Of a stretch of DNA of 64,000 nucleotides, positions 52,582 to 61,029 are shown one piece after another. Source of the DNA: Halopiger djelfimassiliensis. GTDB lineage: Archaea; Halobacteriota; Halobacteria; Halobacteriales; Natrialbaceae. The translations under genes were made by a program, and so were the position numbers. The notes under the pieces were generated by a model. It was given only the letters and a program-made list of their open reading frames with translations, had not been told where the DNA came from and did not search any database. Positions within the stretch are counted from its first letter, which is position 1. Each line of letters begins with the position of its first letter. The stretch covers positions 581,611 to 645,610 of the forward strand of contig NZ_HG315684.1 of NCBI RefSeq assembly GCF_000455365.1, written 5' to 3'.

Positions 52582-52715
52582 AGAATAAGCCTTTTCCTTC
52601 GAGAGGTCAGGACTGCCTCTCGACCGTGGTGATGACCGGATGAGATCCCGAACCGACCTCTCCCGTTACGGGTAGGGATATGAAGCTGCCGCGAATATAT
52701 GACAAGGCTTATTCT
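52582..52715. promoter_or_regulatory. divergent twin promoters of the aglG-like gene and aglB
   Basis: The string AAGGCTTATTCT occurs once facing each gene: on the minus strand at 52582-52593 and on the plus strand at 52704-52715. In both cases the element ends 23 bp before the ATG (52558 and 52739). That distance makes it the TATA/BRE core promoter of a leaderless transcript. Between the two lies a 7-bp hairpin (cgagagg/cctctcg) at about 52600-52622. Confidence 0.6.
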
Positions 52716-52738
52716 CCGTTTGGGTCTGGTGCAACCTA

Positions 52739-55678
52739 ATGAGTACCGATACCGAACGCATCGAGGAGGAGGCCGAGACATCCTCGTCTCTCCTCGAGAC
52801 GTTGGAAAACTGGTATCACGTCCCCGTCATCGGGGCCGTGATGCTGTTTATGATCTGGGTGCGGACCCAATCCTACAGTAACTTCGTCACCGAGGATGGG
52901 TCTCCGGCCCTGGCTGCAGTCGACTCGTGGTATCACTGGCGCACGGTACAGTGGACGGCGGAGAACTATCCCTATACGATGCCGTACGACATCTGGACCG
53001 GGTTCCCGACCGGGCGATACGTCGGCCAGTTCGGGACGCTGTTCGATCAGTTGATCGTCACGGCGGCGATGATCGTCGGGTTCGGCGATCCATCGACGGA
53101 AACGCTATATACCGTGTCCCTGCTCGCGGTGCCGGTGATGGCTGCACTCATCGCGATCCCGGTGTTTTACATGGGCCGACGACTCGGCGGGACGATCGGC
53201 GGGATCGTTGCGATTCTCGTGCTCGCGCTCGCTCGAGGGCAGTTCCTCTCGCGAACGAACGTGGGACAACTCCAGCACCACGTTGCGGAGGTCCTGTTCA
53301 TGGCGATCGCCGTGCTCGCGATGATGGTTGCGCTTCGGGTCGCCGAACGCGAAAAGCCGATCTACGAACTGGTTGCGGACGGTGACTGGGAGACGCTCCG
53401 CCGGCCGGCAATCTACAGTGTCCTTGCGGGGCTGGCCCTCTCACTGTACATCTGGGTGTGGCCACCGGGCGTCGTACTGATCGGGATCCTCGCGGTTTTC
53501 TTCACCGTACAGCTTTGTCTCGACTACGTCCGTAACGTGTCGCCGGACCACGTCGCCTTCGTCGGCGCGATCAGCCTCGGTCTCACGGCGCTCGTAACGG
53601 CGGTGTTGATCGAAGAGCCCGGAACGAGCGTGACGAGCTTCGGCTACCTGCAGCCACTCAGCGCGGCGCTCGTCGCGGGCGGCTGTGTGTTCATGGCCTG
53701 GTTGGCCCGGCAGTGGAACGACTACGGGGTCGATCGACGGTACTACCCGGTCGCAGTCGCCGGACTGATCGCCGCAACGTTCGGGGTCCTGTGGCTTGTC
53801 CTCCCGGACCTGTTCAGCACCATCACGAACAACCTGACCGGTCGGGTTCTTCCGTTTGGCGAGTCGGCGACCGATCTCACGATTCAGGAGGCGCAGCCGC
53901 CGAGCGACTTCCCCGGTCATGTAAGAGACGAGTTCGGCGCGGCGTTCTACACGATGCTCGCGGGTCTCGTCTTCCTCGTCGCACGCCCCTTCCTGGGGCG
54001 GGAATACCGTGCCGAATACACGCTGGTCATCGTTTGGTCGCTGTTTTTGACCAGCATGGCCGCGACCCAGATTCGGTTCTCGTACTATCTGGTGCTTGCC
54101 GTAGCGGTCGTCAACGCCGTCTTCGTCGCGGATGTCGTGCGACTGTTCAACCTGGATCTTTCGGGCGGGATCGAATCGCTCCGTCGTATCGAAACCTATC
54201 AGATCATCATCCTGTTCATGATCGTCATGCTGTTGTTCGCACCGCTGCTCCCGCCGATCGCCGCCGAAGGGACGACGGCATGGGAGCAGACCGACAACGC
54301 CCAACCGCATCCCGATGCCATGGTCTGGGAAGAGTCGAACCACTGGCTCGCCGAAAATACCCCCGAGCCCGGTAACTGGGGTGGGGCGGACAAGGCCGAC
54401 GAACTCGAGCTCTACGGCACGTACAATTACCCCGAGGACGGTGACTACGACTATCCCGACGGAACCTACGGCGTGATGTCGTGGTGGGACTACGGCCACC
54501 TGATAACGACACAGGCCAATCGGATACCCCACTCCAACCCGTTCCAGCAGAACGCTCGCTCGTCATCGGCGTTCCTGACCGCCGAATCCGAAGAGCGGTC
54601 CGAACTGATCCTCGATTCGATCGCGACGGGCGCATCCGTCAGCGGCAAGTCCAACGAGGAACTCGAGTCGATAATCGCGAACGAGGACGAATCGGACGAG
54701 GAGATCCGGTACGTGATGATCGACGACCAGATGGCCGGCGGGAAGTTCTCCGCGATCTCGACGTGGACTGGCCCCGGCTACGACCACTACACGACACCCG
54801 AGGATTACGAAGCGGGCGAGCAGATCAGCCGCGACGAGGTTAGAGAGCGGTTCGCCAACGTCCCGTACGACAATACGACGCTGTCCCGGCTGTACTTCGA
54901 CGACGCGGCCGGAATGGAACACTACCGGCTCGTACACGAAAACGACAAGCGAACATCGACGTTCATCAGCTATGCGGTCGTGCGGCAGGATAACGATCAG
55001 GTGCTGCTCGGGGAGGACGGGAGTCCGCAGGTGTTCGTGAACCAACAGGTGAACCAGTTGACCCAGGTGCGTCTCGCGCAGATCCAGCGGCATCAGAATC
55101 TGGATTACGAGATCATCGATCAACGGCAGGGTGCCGCAGTCAAGACCTACGAACGGGTCGAGGGGGCGACGATCACCGGGACGCTCGACGACGAGAACGT
55201 CACCGACGAGGACGTCACGGTGACCGCCTCGGTCGAACTCGAGACGAACGCGGATCGTGGCACGTTCAACTACACCCAGCGGGCCGAAGTCGACGACGAC
55301 GGCAGCTTCGAACTGACGGTCCCGTACGCGACGAACGACGAACTCGGCGTCGAGGACGGGTACACGAACAGCAGCGTCGAAGCGACCGGCGACTACAACG
55401 TGAGTGCCACCGTCTCGAACGAGAACGGATTCACCGTCTATCAGGGACAGACGTCGGTGCCGGAGACCACGGTTATCGAGGGTGAGACGGTCGACGTCGA
55501 CCTCGAGCAAGCCGAGGAAGTCGAGTTCAACGAATCCGGCAACGAAACCGAAGGCGAAAGCGACGAGGGCGCGGTCGACGGCGAGAACGCTGACGGCGAG
55601 AACGATACTGACAGCGGTGAGTCGGCCGACAACGAAACGGACGCGTCGCTCGCACCGATCGCCGAGCCGGCGCGGTAA
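52739..55678 (+). CDS. aglB: archaeal oligosaccharyltransferase
   Basis: 979-aa membrane enzyme that transfers the dolichol-linked glycan to Asn in N-x-S/T sequons outside the cell. About 12-13 membrane helices in the first 515 residues, with the first-loop acidic motif AVDSWYHWRTVQ and a later RTNVGQLQHHVAEV DxE-type-loop region. The soluble domain has the catalytic WWDYGHL (W582). The C-terminal part (about 800-979) is a beta domain and a very acidic Glu/Gly/Asn tail. Length and order match haloarchaeal AglB. Confidence 0.96.
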   Translation: MSTDTERIEEEAETSSSLLETLENWYHVPVIGAVMLFMIWVRTQSYSNFVTEDGSPALAAVDSWYHWRTVQWTAENYPYTMPYDIWTGFPTGRYVGQFGTLFDQLIVTAAMIVGFGDPSTETLYTVSLLAVPVMAALIAIPVFYMGRRLGGTIGGIVAILVLALARGQFLSRTNVGQLQHHVAEVLFMAIAVLAMMVALRVAEREKPIYELVADGDWETLRRPAIYSVLAGLALSLYIWVWPPGVVLIGILAVFFTVQLCLDYVRNVSPDHVAFVGAISLGLTALVTAVLIEEPGTSVTSFGYLQPLSAALVAGGCVFMAWLARQWNDYGVDRRYYPVAVAGLIAATFGVLWLVLPDLFSTITNNLTGRVLPFGESATDLTIQEAQPPSDFPGHVRDEFGAAFYTMLAGLVFLVARPFLGREYRAEYTLVIVWSLFLTSMAATQIRFSYYLVLAVAVVNAVFVADVVRLFNLDLSGGIESLRRIETYQIIILFMIVMLLFAPLLPPIAAEGTTAWEQTDNAQPHPDAMVWEESNHWLAENTPEPGNWGGADKADELELYGTYNYPEDGDYDYPDGTYGVMSWWDYGHLITTQANRIPHSNPFQQNARSSSAFLTAESEERSELILDSIATGASVSGKSNEELESIIANEDESDEEIRYVMIDDQMAGGKFSAISTWTGPGYDHYTTPEDYEAGEQISRDEVRERFANVPYDNTTLSRLYFDDAAGMEHYRLVHENDKRTSTFISYAVVRQDNDQVLLGEDGSPQVFVNQQVNQLTQVRLAQIQRHQNLDYEIIDQRQGAAVKTYERVEGATITGTLDDENVTDEDVTVTASVELETNADRGTFNYTQRAEVDDDGSFELTVPYATNDELGVEDGYTNSSVEATGDYNVSATVSNENGFTVYQGQTSVPETTVIEGETVDVDLEQAEEVEFNESGNETEGESDEGAVDGENADGENDTDSGESADNETDASLAPIAEPAR

Positions 55679-55870
55679 CACCTCGACGACGGCTCGCTGA
55701 CTGTTTTTTCAGCGCGGTCTCTGTGGCGACCGGGCTGTTGCACCTGAATTTGCCGTTCGTCCCCGTCCGAGAATCTTCGGTGGTCGAACCGATCCGAACG
55801 TCGCACGCTGTCTCAGAAGCGGTATCGAGGATAGGTGGCTTTTTGATCCGCGGTCGGACCGATACCAACG

Positions 55871-57130
55871 ATGGAACGACAGCGAGTGAGTCGACGGGGG
55901 ATCCTTCGGTCCGGGGGTGTCCTCGCGGCGATCGGAGCGGCGGGATGTGTCGACGACAAGAGTGAGGCAAAGCCGCAGACGGAGACGGGGAAAGACACCG
56001 ACGGAACGGAAACGCATGGCGCAAGCGAGATCGACGATCCCCCGGTCGCGGCCGAGGTGACGCCGGAAGACGGCGAGATCGGTGACCGATTCGGGGCGGC
56101 GATCGCACTCGAGGGGAGCACCTCCCTCGTTGGTGCTCCCGGCGACATCGATGCTACCGGATACCGTGTGGGCGCGGCGTACGGCTTCGATCGGACCGAT
56201 GACGAGTGGGTACAGCGCTCGGCACTGGCCCCGGACCGCGACGGTGTGGATATCGAGTTCGGGGCGGCCGTCGCGGTCGACGGCGACGCCGCGCTGGTTG
56301 GAGTCCCCTTCGACGAATCAGGTGGATTCGAGTCCGGATCGGCGTTCGTCTTCGAGCGCTCGGACGGGGACTGGCACCGGCAGGTAACCCTGTCACCCGA
56401 CGGCGGAACGAGCGGGGGGTGGTTCGGTGAGACCGTCGCGCTCGAGGGGTCGACCGCGCTCGTGGGCGCTCCCGGCGACGGCCCTGGCGTTGCGTACGCG
56501 TTCGAGCGAACGGATGGCGCTTGGGGACGATCGGCGACGCTCGAACCCGAAGCCGCCAAGCGCGGCGGCCGGTTCGGAACGGCGATCGCGCTCGAGGGGA
56601 CGACCGCGCTCGTGGGCGCTCCGGGCCCGGGTGTCGCGTACGCGTTCGAGCGGACGAACGGGGGCTGGCATCGGCGAGCGACGCTCGAACCGGCGGAGGG
56701 TGACAGCGCCGACGAGTTCGGTGCTGCGGTCGCGGTGGCGGACGACATCGCTCTCGTCGGCGCTCCTCGTCGCGAGTTCGCCGCGGACGGGACGGGAACG
56801 GCGTTCGTCTTCGAGCGCTCGGACGGGGACTGGCACGAACGGGCGATCCTCGAGCCCGACGGCGACGACCGCGGGTTCGGGACGGCGGTCGCGGTCGATG
56901 ACGGGATTGCGCTCGTCGGCGCACCAACTGAACGCTCCAACTCGGACGGGACGGGAGCGGCCCAGGCGTTCGAACGGCGTGACGGTACCTGGCACCGGCG
57001 AGCGATCCTCGCGCCCGAGACCCCCGACAGCAAAACAGGGTTCGGGAAGACCGTCGCACTCGAGGGGACGACTGCGCTCGTGGGCGCTCCCGACGACGGC
57101 CCGGGTGTCGCGTACGCGTTCGAGTTGTAG
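55871..57130 (+). CDS. Tat lipoprotein with FG-GAP-like propeller repeats
   Basis: 419 aa. The N-terminus is a twin-arginine lipoprotein signal (VSRRGILRSGG ... IGAAGC, lipid Cys near residue 27). The rest contains about seven repeats of 45-55 residues with the pattern (R/E)FGxAVALEGxTALVGAP ... GVAYAFER ... WHRRATLEP, as in FG-GAP/integrin-alpha-like beta-propellers. It should be exported folded and tethered outside the cell, perhaps for adhesion or ligand binding. The repeats are also very similar at DNA level, so the gene may expand by recombination. Located 192 bp after aglB. Confidence 0.85.
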   Translation: MERQRVSRRGILRSGGVLAAIGAAGCVDDKSEAKPQTETGKDTDGTETHGASEIDDPPVAAEVTPEDGEIGDRFGAAIALEGSTSLVGAPGDIDATGYRVGAAYGFDRTDDEWVQRSALAPDRDGVDIEFGAAVAVDGDAALVGVPFDESGGFESGSAFVFERSDGDWHRQVTLSPDGGTSGGWFGETVALEGSTALVGAPGDGPGVAYAFERTDGAWGRSATLEPEAAKRGGRFGTAIALEGTTALVGAPGPGVAYAFERTNGGWHRRATLEPAEGDSADEFGAAVAVADDIALVGAPRREFAADGTGTAFVFERSDGDWHERAILEPDGDDRGFGTAVAVDDGIALVGAPTERSNSDGTGAAQAFERRDGTWHRRAILAPETPDSKTGFGKTVALEGTTALVGAPDDGPGVAYAFEL

Positions 57131-57481
57131 CGACGCGCAGCGCGTCGGTGGGCGACTCGAGTGGCGCTCGGCAACCGAGAGCGCCCGTTAAGACTGTCAA
57201 TTGTCTTGACTAGTGACTGTACGGAATCAGCTGCAAAGACGAATAGGCCTCCGTAGTGGACAATTTGTGGGCCTAACAATAAGATCCCGTTATTCTCGTG
57301 AATTGAGGTCATCTATCATGTTTCTAGAGTATGAACGACTGCGGCAACGACTATATCTCCAAGGAATAATAATAGATAAGTATATTCCGATACATCTATC
57401 ACTACATTATACAATTATAAATAAAATTATCTGAAAATATAAGATAAATTTAATACCAGAGGTAACAACCATAGGGATGTG
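57131..57481. other. AT-rich non-coding stretch
   Basis: After the propeller gene the sequence turns strongly AT-rich, with runs such as ataattatagataagtat-type A/T strings at 57360-57450. No coding frame is supported. A TATA-like aatttaata at about 57448-57456 precedes the 44-aa peptide gene by roughly 26 bp. Such AT-rich stretches flank foreign or regulated genes in haloarchaea. Confidence 0.5.
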
Positions 57482-57616
57482 ATGTCCGCGAAAGACAGCA
57501 TGAAGGATTACCTCGCACAGCACCCACGAATGATCGGTGTCCTGTTCACGTTGTTCGTCCTGCTCAGTCAGGCGGGAACAGTCGTTGCAGGAACTAATAC
57601 CCAGGTCGGCCCGTAG
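57482..57616 (+). CDS. 44-aa single-helix membrane peptide
   Basis: MSAKDSMKDYLAQHPRMIG is a basic-acidic amphipathic head; VLFTLFVLLSQAGTVVAG is one membrane helix; the tail is TNTQVGP. From memory similar peptides of 40-45 aa with the same L-A-x-x-P-R-M-x-G-V-L-F-T...LLSQAG pattern recur in haloarchaea (DUF7503-like). It is too short for automatic calling but has a TATA box upstream and a stop well before the neighbour. It faces the CHAT protease gene tail-to-tail with a 55-bp gap. A role as a membrane-acting partner or substrate of the protease is my hypothesis. Confidence 0.7.
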   Translation: MSAKDSMKDYLAQHPRMIGVLFTLFVLLSQAGTVVAGTNTQVGP

Positions 57617-57671
57617 ATTAAAATCAATCTTACTGAATGTTATTGGTATAAAACATACGGTTTATCTGCAA

Positions 57672-59750
57672 TTATATTATAGCTGGTCCAACACCGTCAT
57701 TCCAGTGTAACTGGTCATCAATCAGTATTGGAAGTTCTATCCATATCAAGTATTCCTGGATTGAATCCGCTTCAACCCCAGAAAACGGTGTGAAGCCTGG
57801 CGTTAAATGACGGTCTGCAACCGACTTGAGATTTGATTCAGTTACCGAACCGAGTTTAAATTCTTTAGTCGAATAAGATCTAATTGAGAAACCAAATTCA
57901 TCTTCATTTCGCCTTTCAAGTTCAATAATTCCGGGTGCTCCATGATCCGTTTGAGCGATATCTACCGATCCGTCGCCGACGATGAGATACTGATCTCCGA
58001 GCGACGAGTTCTGTTGCGCGATCTCGAGCGCGCCCCGAAGCGGGAAACCGCGGTTGAGAAGTCGCGCCATCGTCTCGCCCGCTTCGACGGCGTCCTCGTT
58101 TGCGACGTCGCCGTACGTACTGACGCCGCCGAACGCGCCGCGGCGGGTGAGCGCGATTCCCTGTTCGTAGGAGCGACAGGCGTTCAGGAAGAACACACCC
58201 ACGTCGACCGACTCGAGGGATCGCACGTCGAGATCGGCGTCGGGACAGCGGAGGCCGTCTTCGGTCGCGTGACCGATGTAGTGGACGAAGTCGTAGCCGC
58301 CCTCGGAAAGCAACGACGCGAGCCGGTCCGAACTCACGCCGAACTCCGAGCGGATCTCGAAGGGCAGTTCCTCCCGGGTTCCGTAGGCTTCGTCGAGCAA
58401 ATCGTGCTCGTCGATCATGCGGGCATCGTTGCAGACGAGCAGGATCTCGATCGACTCGCTTCGCGCGCCGCGGTCGAGTTGGTTCCGGTAGGCCTCGATC
58501 GTCGCTTTCGACGCGTTCTGGGGCACGGCGTCGCCGAACCACGCGTGTTCCACTGATTCGTCGGTAACCGTCGGCACGACGAACTCCGAATCGCCGGTTA
58601 CCGACGGCGGCGAGCGTGTGGCCGCTGCCGAACGAACGAGTTGCGCGTTCGACGGGTCCGCGCTCGAAACGGCGTCCGCGACGGTCCCGGTCGCTTCGCG
58701 GACGAGGCCGAGTTCGTTGACGACGAACGGTATCAGTTCGATACTCTCCGGGTCGTCCGGAACGTGCGCCGTCAGCGGCCAGCGCGGTGCGTGGGAGTCG
58801 ATTACCTCGTAGGGAATCTCGAGGTACCGTTCCAGTCGTGCTGGCAGCGGCGTTTCGTACATCGATCCGAGGGCGAACGGCAACTCGTCTTCGAGAACCG
58901 ATAGCTCGAGCAGGTCGTACTGAAAGAACCCCTCGTTTCTGACGAGGCAGTCGAGGAAGAAAAAGCGCTTCAACAGCCTGGCGATGTCGTCGCCGAACGA
59001 GCGGGTGTCCGCCAGCGTGTACTCGAACTGGGGCGTCTCGAGTTTCGGTTCCGGTCCGGGACGGATCGTCGCGCCGAGAAAGAACGCCAGCGGCGCAGCC
59101 TGATAGAGCGGCAGATACTCCGGGGGCACCGTAACCGTGATCCCGTGGTCGTTATCCGGACGGTCGATGGAGTCCGGAACTTCGAGACGCTCCCCCAGTT
59201 CGATCAACGGCGGATGGCCACGCAGGGTCGGCCACGTCCGCTCCGGCGAGGTCGTCTTCAGCGCGGACGGCAACACCGAGATGGCGTCCATCATCGACTC
59301 GACGTCGGGCGGCGTCGTAATCGTCCCCGCCGGCCGATCGTGCAGCGATCTGGCACCGAGTTCGATCGTGGACTCCCGCTCGAGCGTGATGCGGATCGAT
59401 GTGAGCCCGATATCGACCGTCCCGGCGGTCTCGGTCCGACAGTACAGTTTGATCGGGCCGCTCAGGCCGACGAACTGGGTTCGCTCGTCGAGAGCAACCG
59501 TCTCACCGACGTCGAAGTTCGCTTCCGACCGACCCGTCCGATCGTGAAGCGTCACGGAAAAGAGCCGATCGAAGTAGAGTTCGTCCGTTTCGATCGTACA
59601 GGTCTTGTTTACCGGGAAACGGAACCCCTCGGGCTCGTCGGTTACTGACGAGACGACGCCGTCCGTCTTCACTTGGAGATGCCGTTGCTCGAGCGAGTCG
59701 TAGACCTCGAGCCCCGCAGGGTGAGTAGTTTCCTCGAAGGTAATCGTCAT
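57672..59750 (-). CDS. CHAT-domain (caspase-like) protease
   Basis: 692 aa from the ATG at 59750. The C-terminal CHAT domain (about 430-620) carries the catalytic dyad: His494 in YDFVHYIGHATEDG and Cys525 in GVFFLNACRSYEQG, then FGGVSTYGDVANEDAVEAG. CHAT proteases are clan CD peptidases that cut after a basic or acidic residue in defence and cell-death pathways (for example gasdermin-linked and Craspase systems). The N-terminal 430 residues are beta-rich and unrecognised; the last 70 residues are AT-rich in DNA and may be a sensor or substrate-binding tail. No signal peptide. Confidence 0.87.
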   Translation of the reverse strand: MTITFEETTHPAGLEVYDSLEQRHLQVKTDGVVSSVTDEPEGFRFPVNKTCTIETDELYFDRLFSVTLHDRTGRSEANFDVGETVALDERTQFVGLSGPIKLYCRTETAGTVDIGLTSIRITLERESTIELGARSLHDRPAGTITTPPDVESMMDAISVLPSALKTTSPERTWPTLRGHPPLIELGERLEVPDSIDRPDNDHGITVTVPPEYLPLYQAAPLAFFLGATIRPGPEPKLETPQFEYTLADTRSFGDDIARLLKRFFFLDCLVRNEGFFQYDLLELSVLEDELPFALGSMYETPLPARLERYLEIPYEVIDSHAPRWPLTAHVPDDPESIELIPFVVNELGLVREATGTVADAVSSADPSNAQLVRSAAATRSPPSVTGDSEFVVPTVTDESVEHAWFGDAVPQNASKATIEAYRNQLDRGARSESIEILLVCNDARMIDEHDLLDEAYGTREELPFEIRSEFGVSSDRLASLLSEGGYDFVHYIGHATEDGLRCPDADLDVRSLESVDVGVFFLNACRSYEQGIALTRRGAFGGVSTYGDVANEDAVEAGETMARLLNRGFPLRGALEIAQQNSSLGDQYLIVGDGSVDIAQTDHGAPGIIELERRNEDEFGFSIRSYSTKEFKLGSVTESNLKSVADRHLTPGFTPFSGVEADSIQEYLIWIELPILIDDQLHWNDGVGPAII

Positions 59751-59847
59751 GTCTCGTCCGTCGATGAGAGAAATATGCGAGCGCACAGTCAAAAAAGATA
59801 CCATTGTTCGAGTGTCCGCGCTTTCTCGTTGACGGGTGTCCCGGTGA

Positions 59848-61029
59848 TCACGTCCGGGATTCGGTTTCGGACCCGTTTTCGTCGGCCGCCGAACTGAGCG
59901 CCCGAAACACGATCGTCGGGAACCGCGGCTCGACCGTACTCGGGCGGCGACCGCTTCCGTTTGCCGGCAAGGGTACCCGCTCGATCACGCCGCGGTCGGC
60001 GAGTTCGTACAGGAACCGTTTGACCGTCCCGTCGGTCAGCGACGACCGATCGGCGATCTCGGTCGCGACCTCGCGGATCGGTTGCTCGGCCGTCTCGACC
60101 GAGACCAGATGCCACAGCACCTGCTGGCGCGTTTCCGAGAGCGCGAGCGCCCGGTCGACGTGGACGCCGTCCTCGGGGACGTCCGACTTTGCCCGCTCGA
60201 GATGTCGGTCGGCGACCCGCTCTGCGTCTGCCTCGCTGGCACATACCGCGGCTCCGAACAGCGCCGCGAGGGCGTCGTGGGCGTTTCCGTCGGCCCAGAC
60301 CGCCAGGTCGCGGACGGACTCGTGATCGAGCGCGCCCGCAGCCAGCCCGGTCGAGACGCGGTCCGTCACGACGTCGACGAGTTCGTGGTGGCGGTAGGCG
60401 GGGACGGTGACGGTCGTGCCGTCCCAGTCGTCGGGTTCGCGTTGGCCGACGGCGACGGTCGACGTGCTGTCCGCGACCGGAACCAGCAGTTCCCTGACCC
60501 GGTCGTACGACAACGTCTCGGGTTCGTCGTGGTGGTCGATCGCCACGACCGCACGCCGGTCGCGACGGCCGAGCAGGGCACCGAGTCGATCCCGCAGTTC
60601 GTCGGTCCCGATGCCGCTTTCGGGGACCGCGTCGGCCGAGACTACCGAAAGAACCGCACGATAGAAGGCGAACGCACTCTCGACGCGGCGGCCGTCGACG
60701 TAGACGAACCACGTCACCGGGCCGGTGCTGCCGGCCCGAGTCGTCGTGGCGATCGACCGGCTCGATTCGCCGAGTCGCTCGTTTAACGCATCGAACAGCG
60801 CAGTGACGATCGCGGACGTTCCCGACCCGGCCGGACCGACGACCGCAACCGGCGACGGTAACTCTCCGTTGAACACCGGCTCGAGCGCGTCGAGCAACTG
60901 CTCGAGAACGGGACCGCGACCGATCGGCTCCGGCCGGTGGACCACGGGACTGAGATGATCGCGGTCGACGATGACCGCTCTCCCCTGCTGTGCCGACCGC
61001 CGTCGTGCGATGCGCTCGTGGAGGTTCAT
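59848..61029 (-). CDS. Orc1/Cdc6-like ATPase with defective Walker A
   Basis: 393 aa. The AAA+ core begins PEPIGRGPVLEQLLDAL; the P-loop reads GPAGSGTSAIV (65-75), where the invariant Lys is Thr71. A Walker B-like VVAIDHHDE, and a C-terminal winged helix (SETRQQVLWHLVSVE ... DGTVKRFLYELADRGVIERV, about 300-365) follow. The layout is that of Orc1/Cdc6, but ATP use is doubtful, so it may be a DNA-binding regulator. Its ATG overlaps the glpC stop by one base, indicating translation coupled to glpC, and the CHAT gene follows 97 bp later on the same strand. Start at 61029 chosen for that overlap. Confidence 0.82.
   Translation of the reverse strand: MNLHERIARRRSAQQGRAVIVDRDHLSPVVHRPEPIGRGPVLEQLLDALEPVFNGELPSPVAVVGPAGSGTSAIVTALFDALNERLGESSRSIATTTRAGSTGPVTWFVYVDGRRVESAFAFYRAVLSVVSADAVPESGIGTDELRDRLGALLGRRDRRAVVAIDHHDEPETLSYDRVRELLVPVADSTSTVAVGQREPDDWDGTTVTVPAYRHHELVDVVTDRVSTGLAAGALDHESVRDLAVWADGNAHDALAALFGAAVCASEADAERVADRHLERAKSDVPEDGVHVDRALALSETRQQVLWHLVSVETAEQPIREVATEIADRSSLTDGTVKRFLYELADRGVIERVPLPANGSGRRPSTVEPRFPTIVFRALSSAADENGSETESRT

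Noticed and set aside
57672-61029. Calling the CHAT gene plus Cdc6-like ATPase a known named defence system
   Set aside because: No gasdermin, type III CRISPR or other defining partner is visible, so only a hypothesis is offered.
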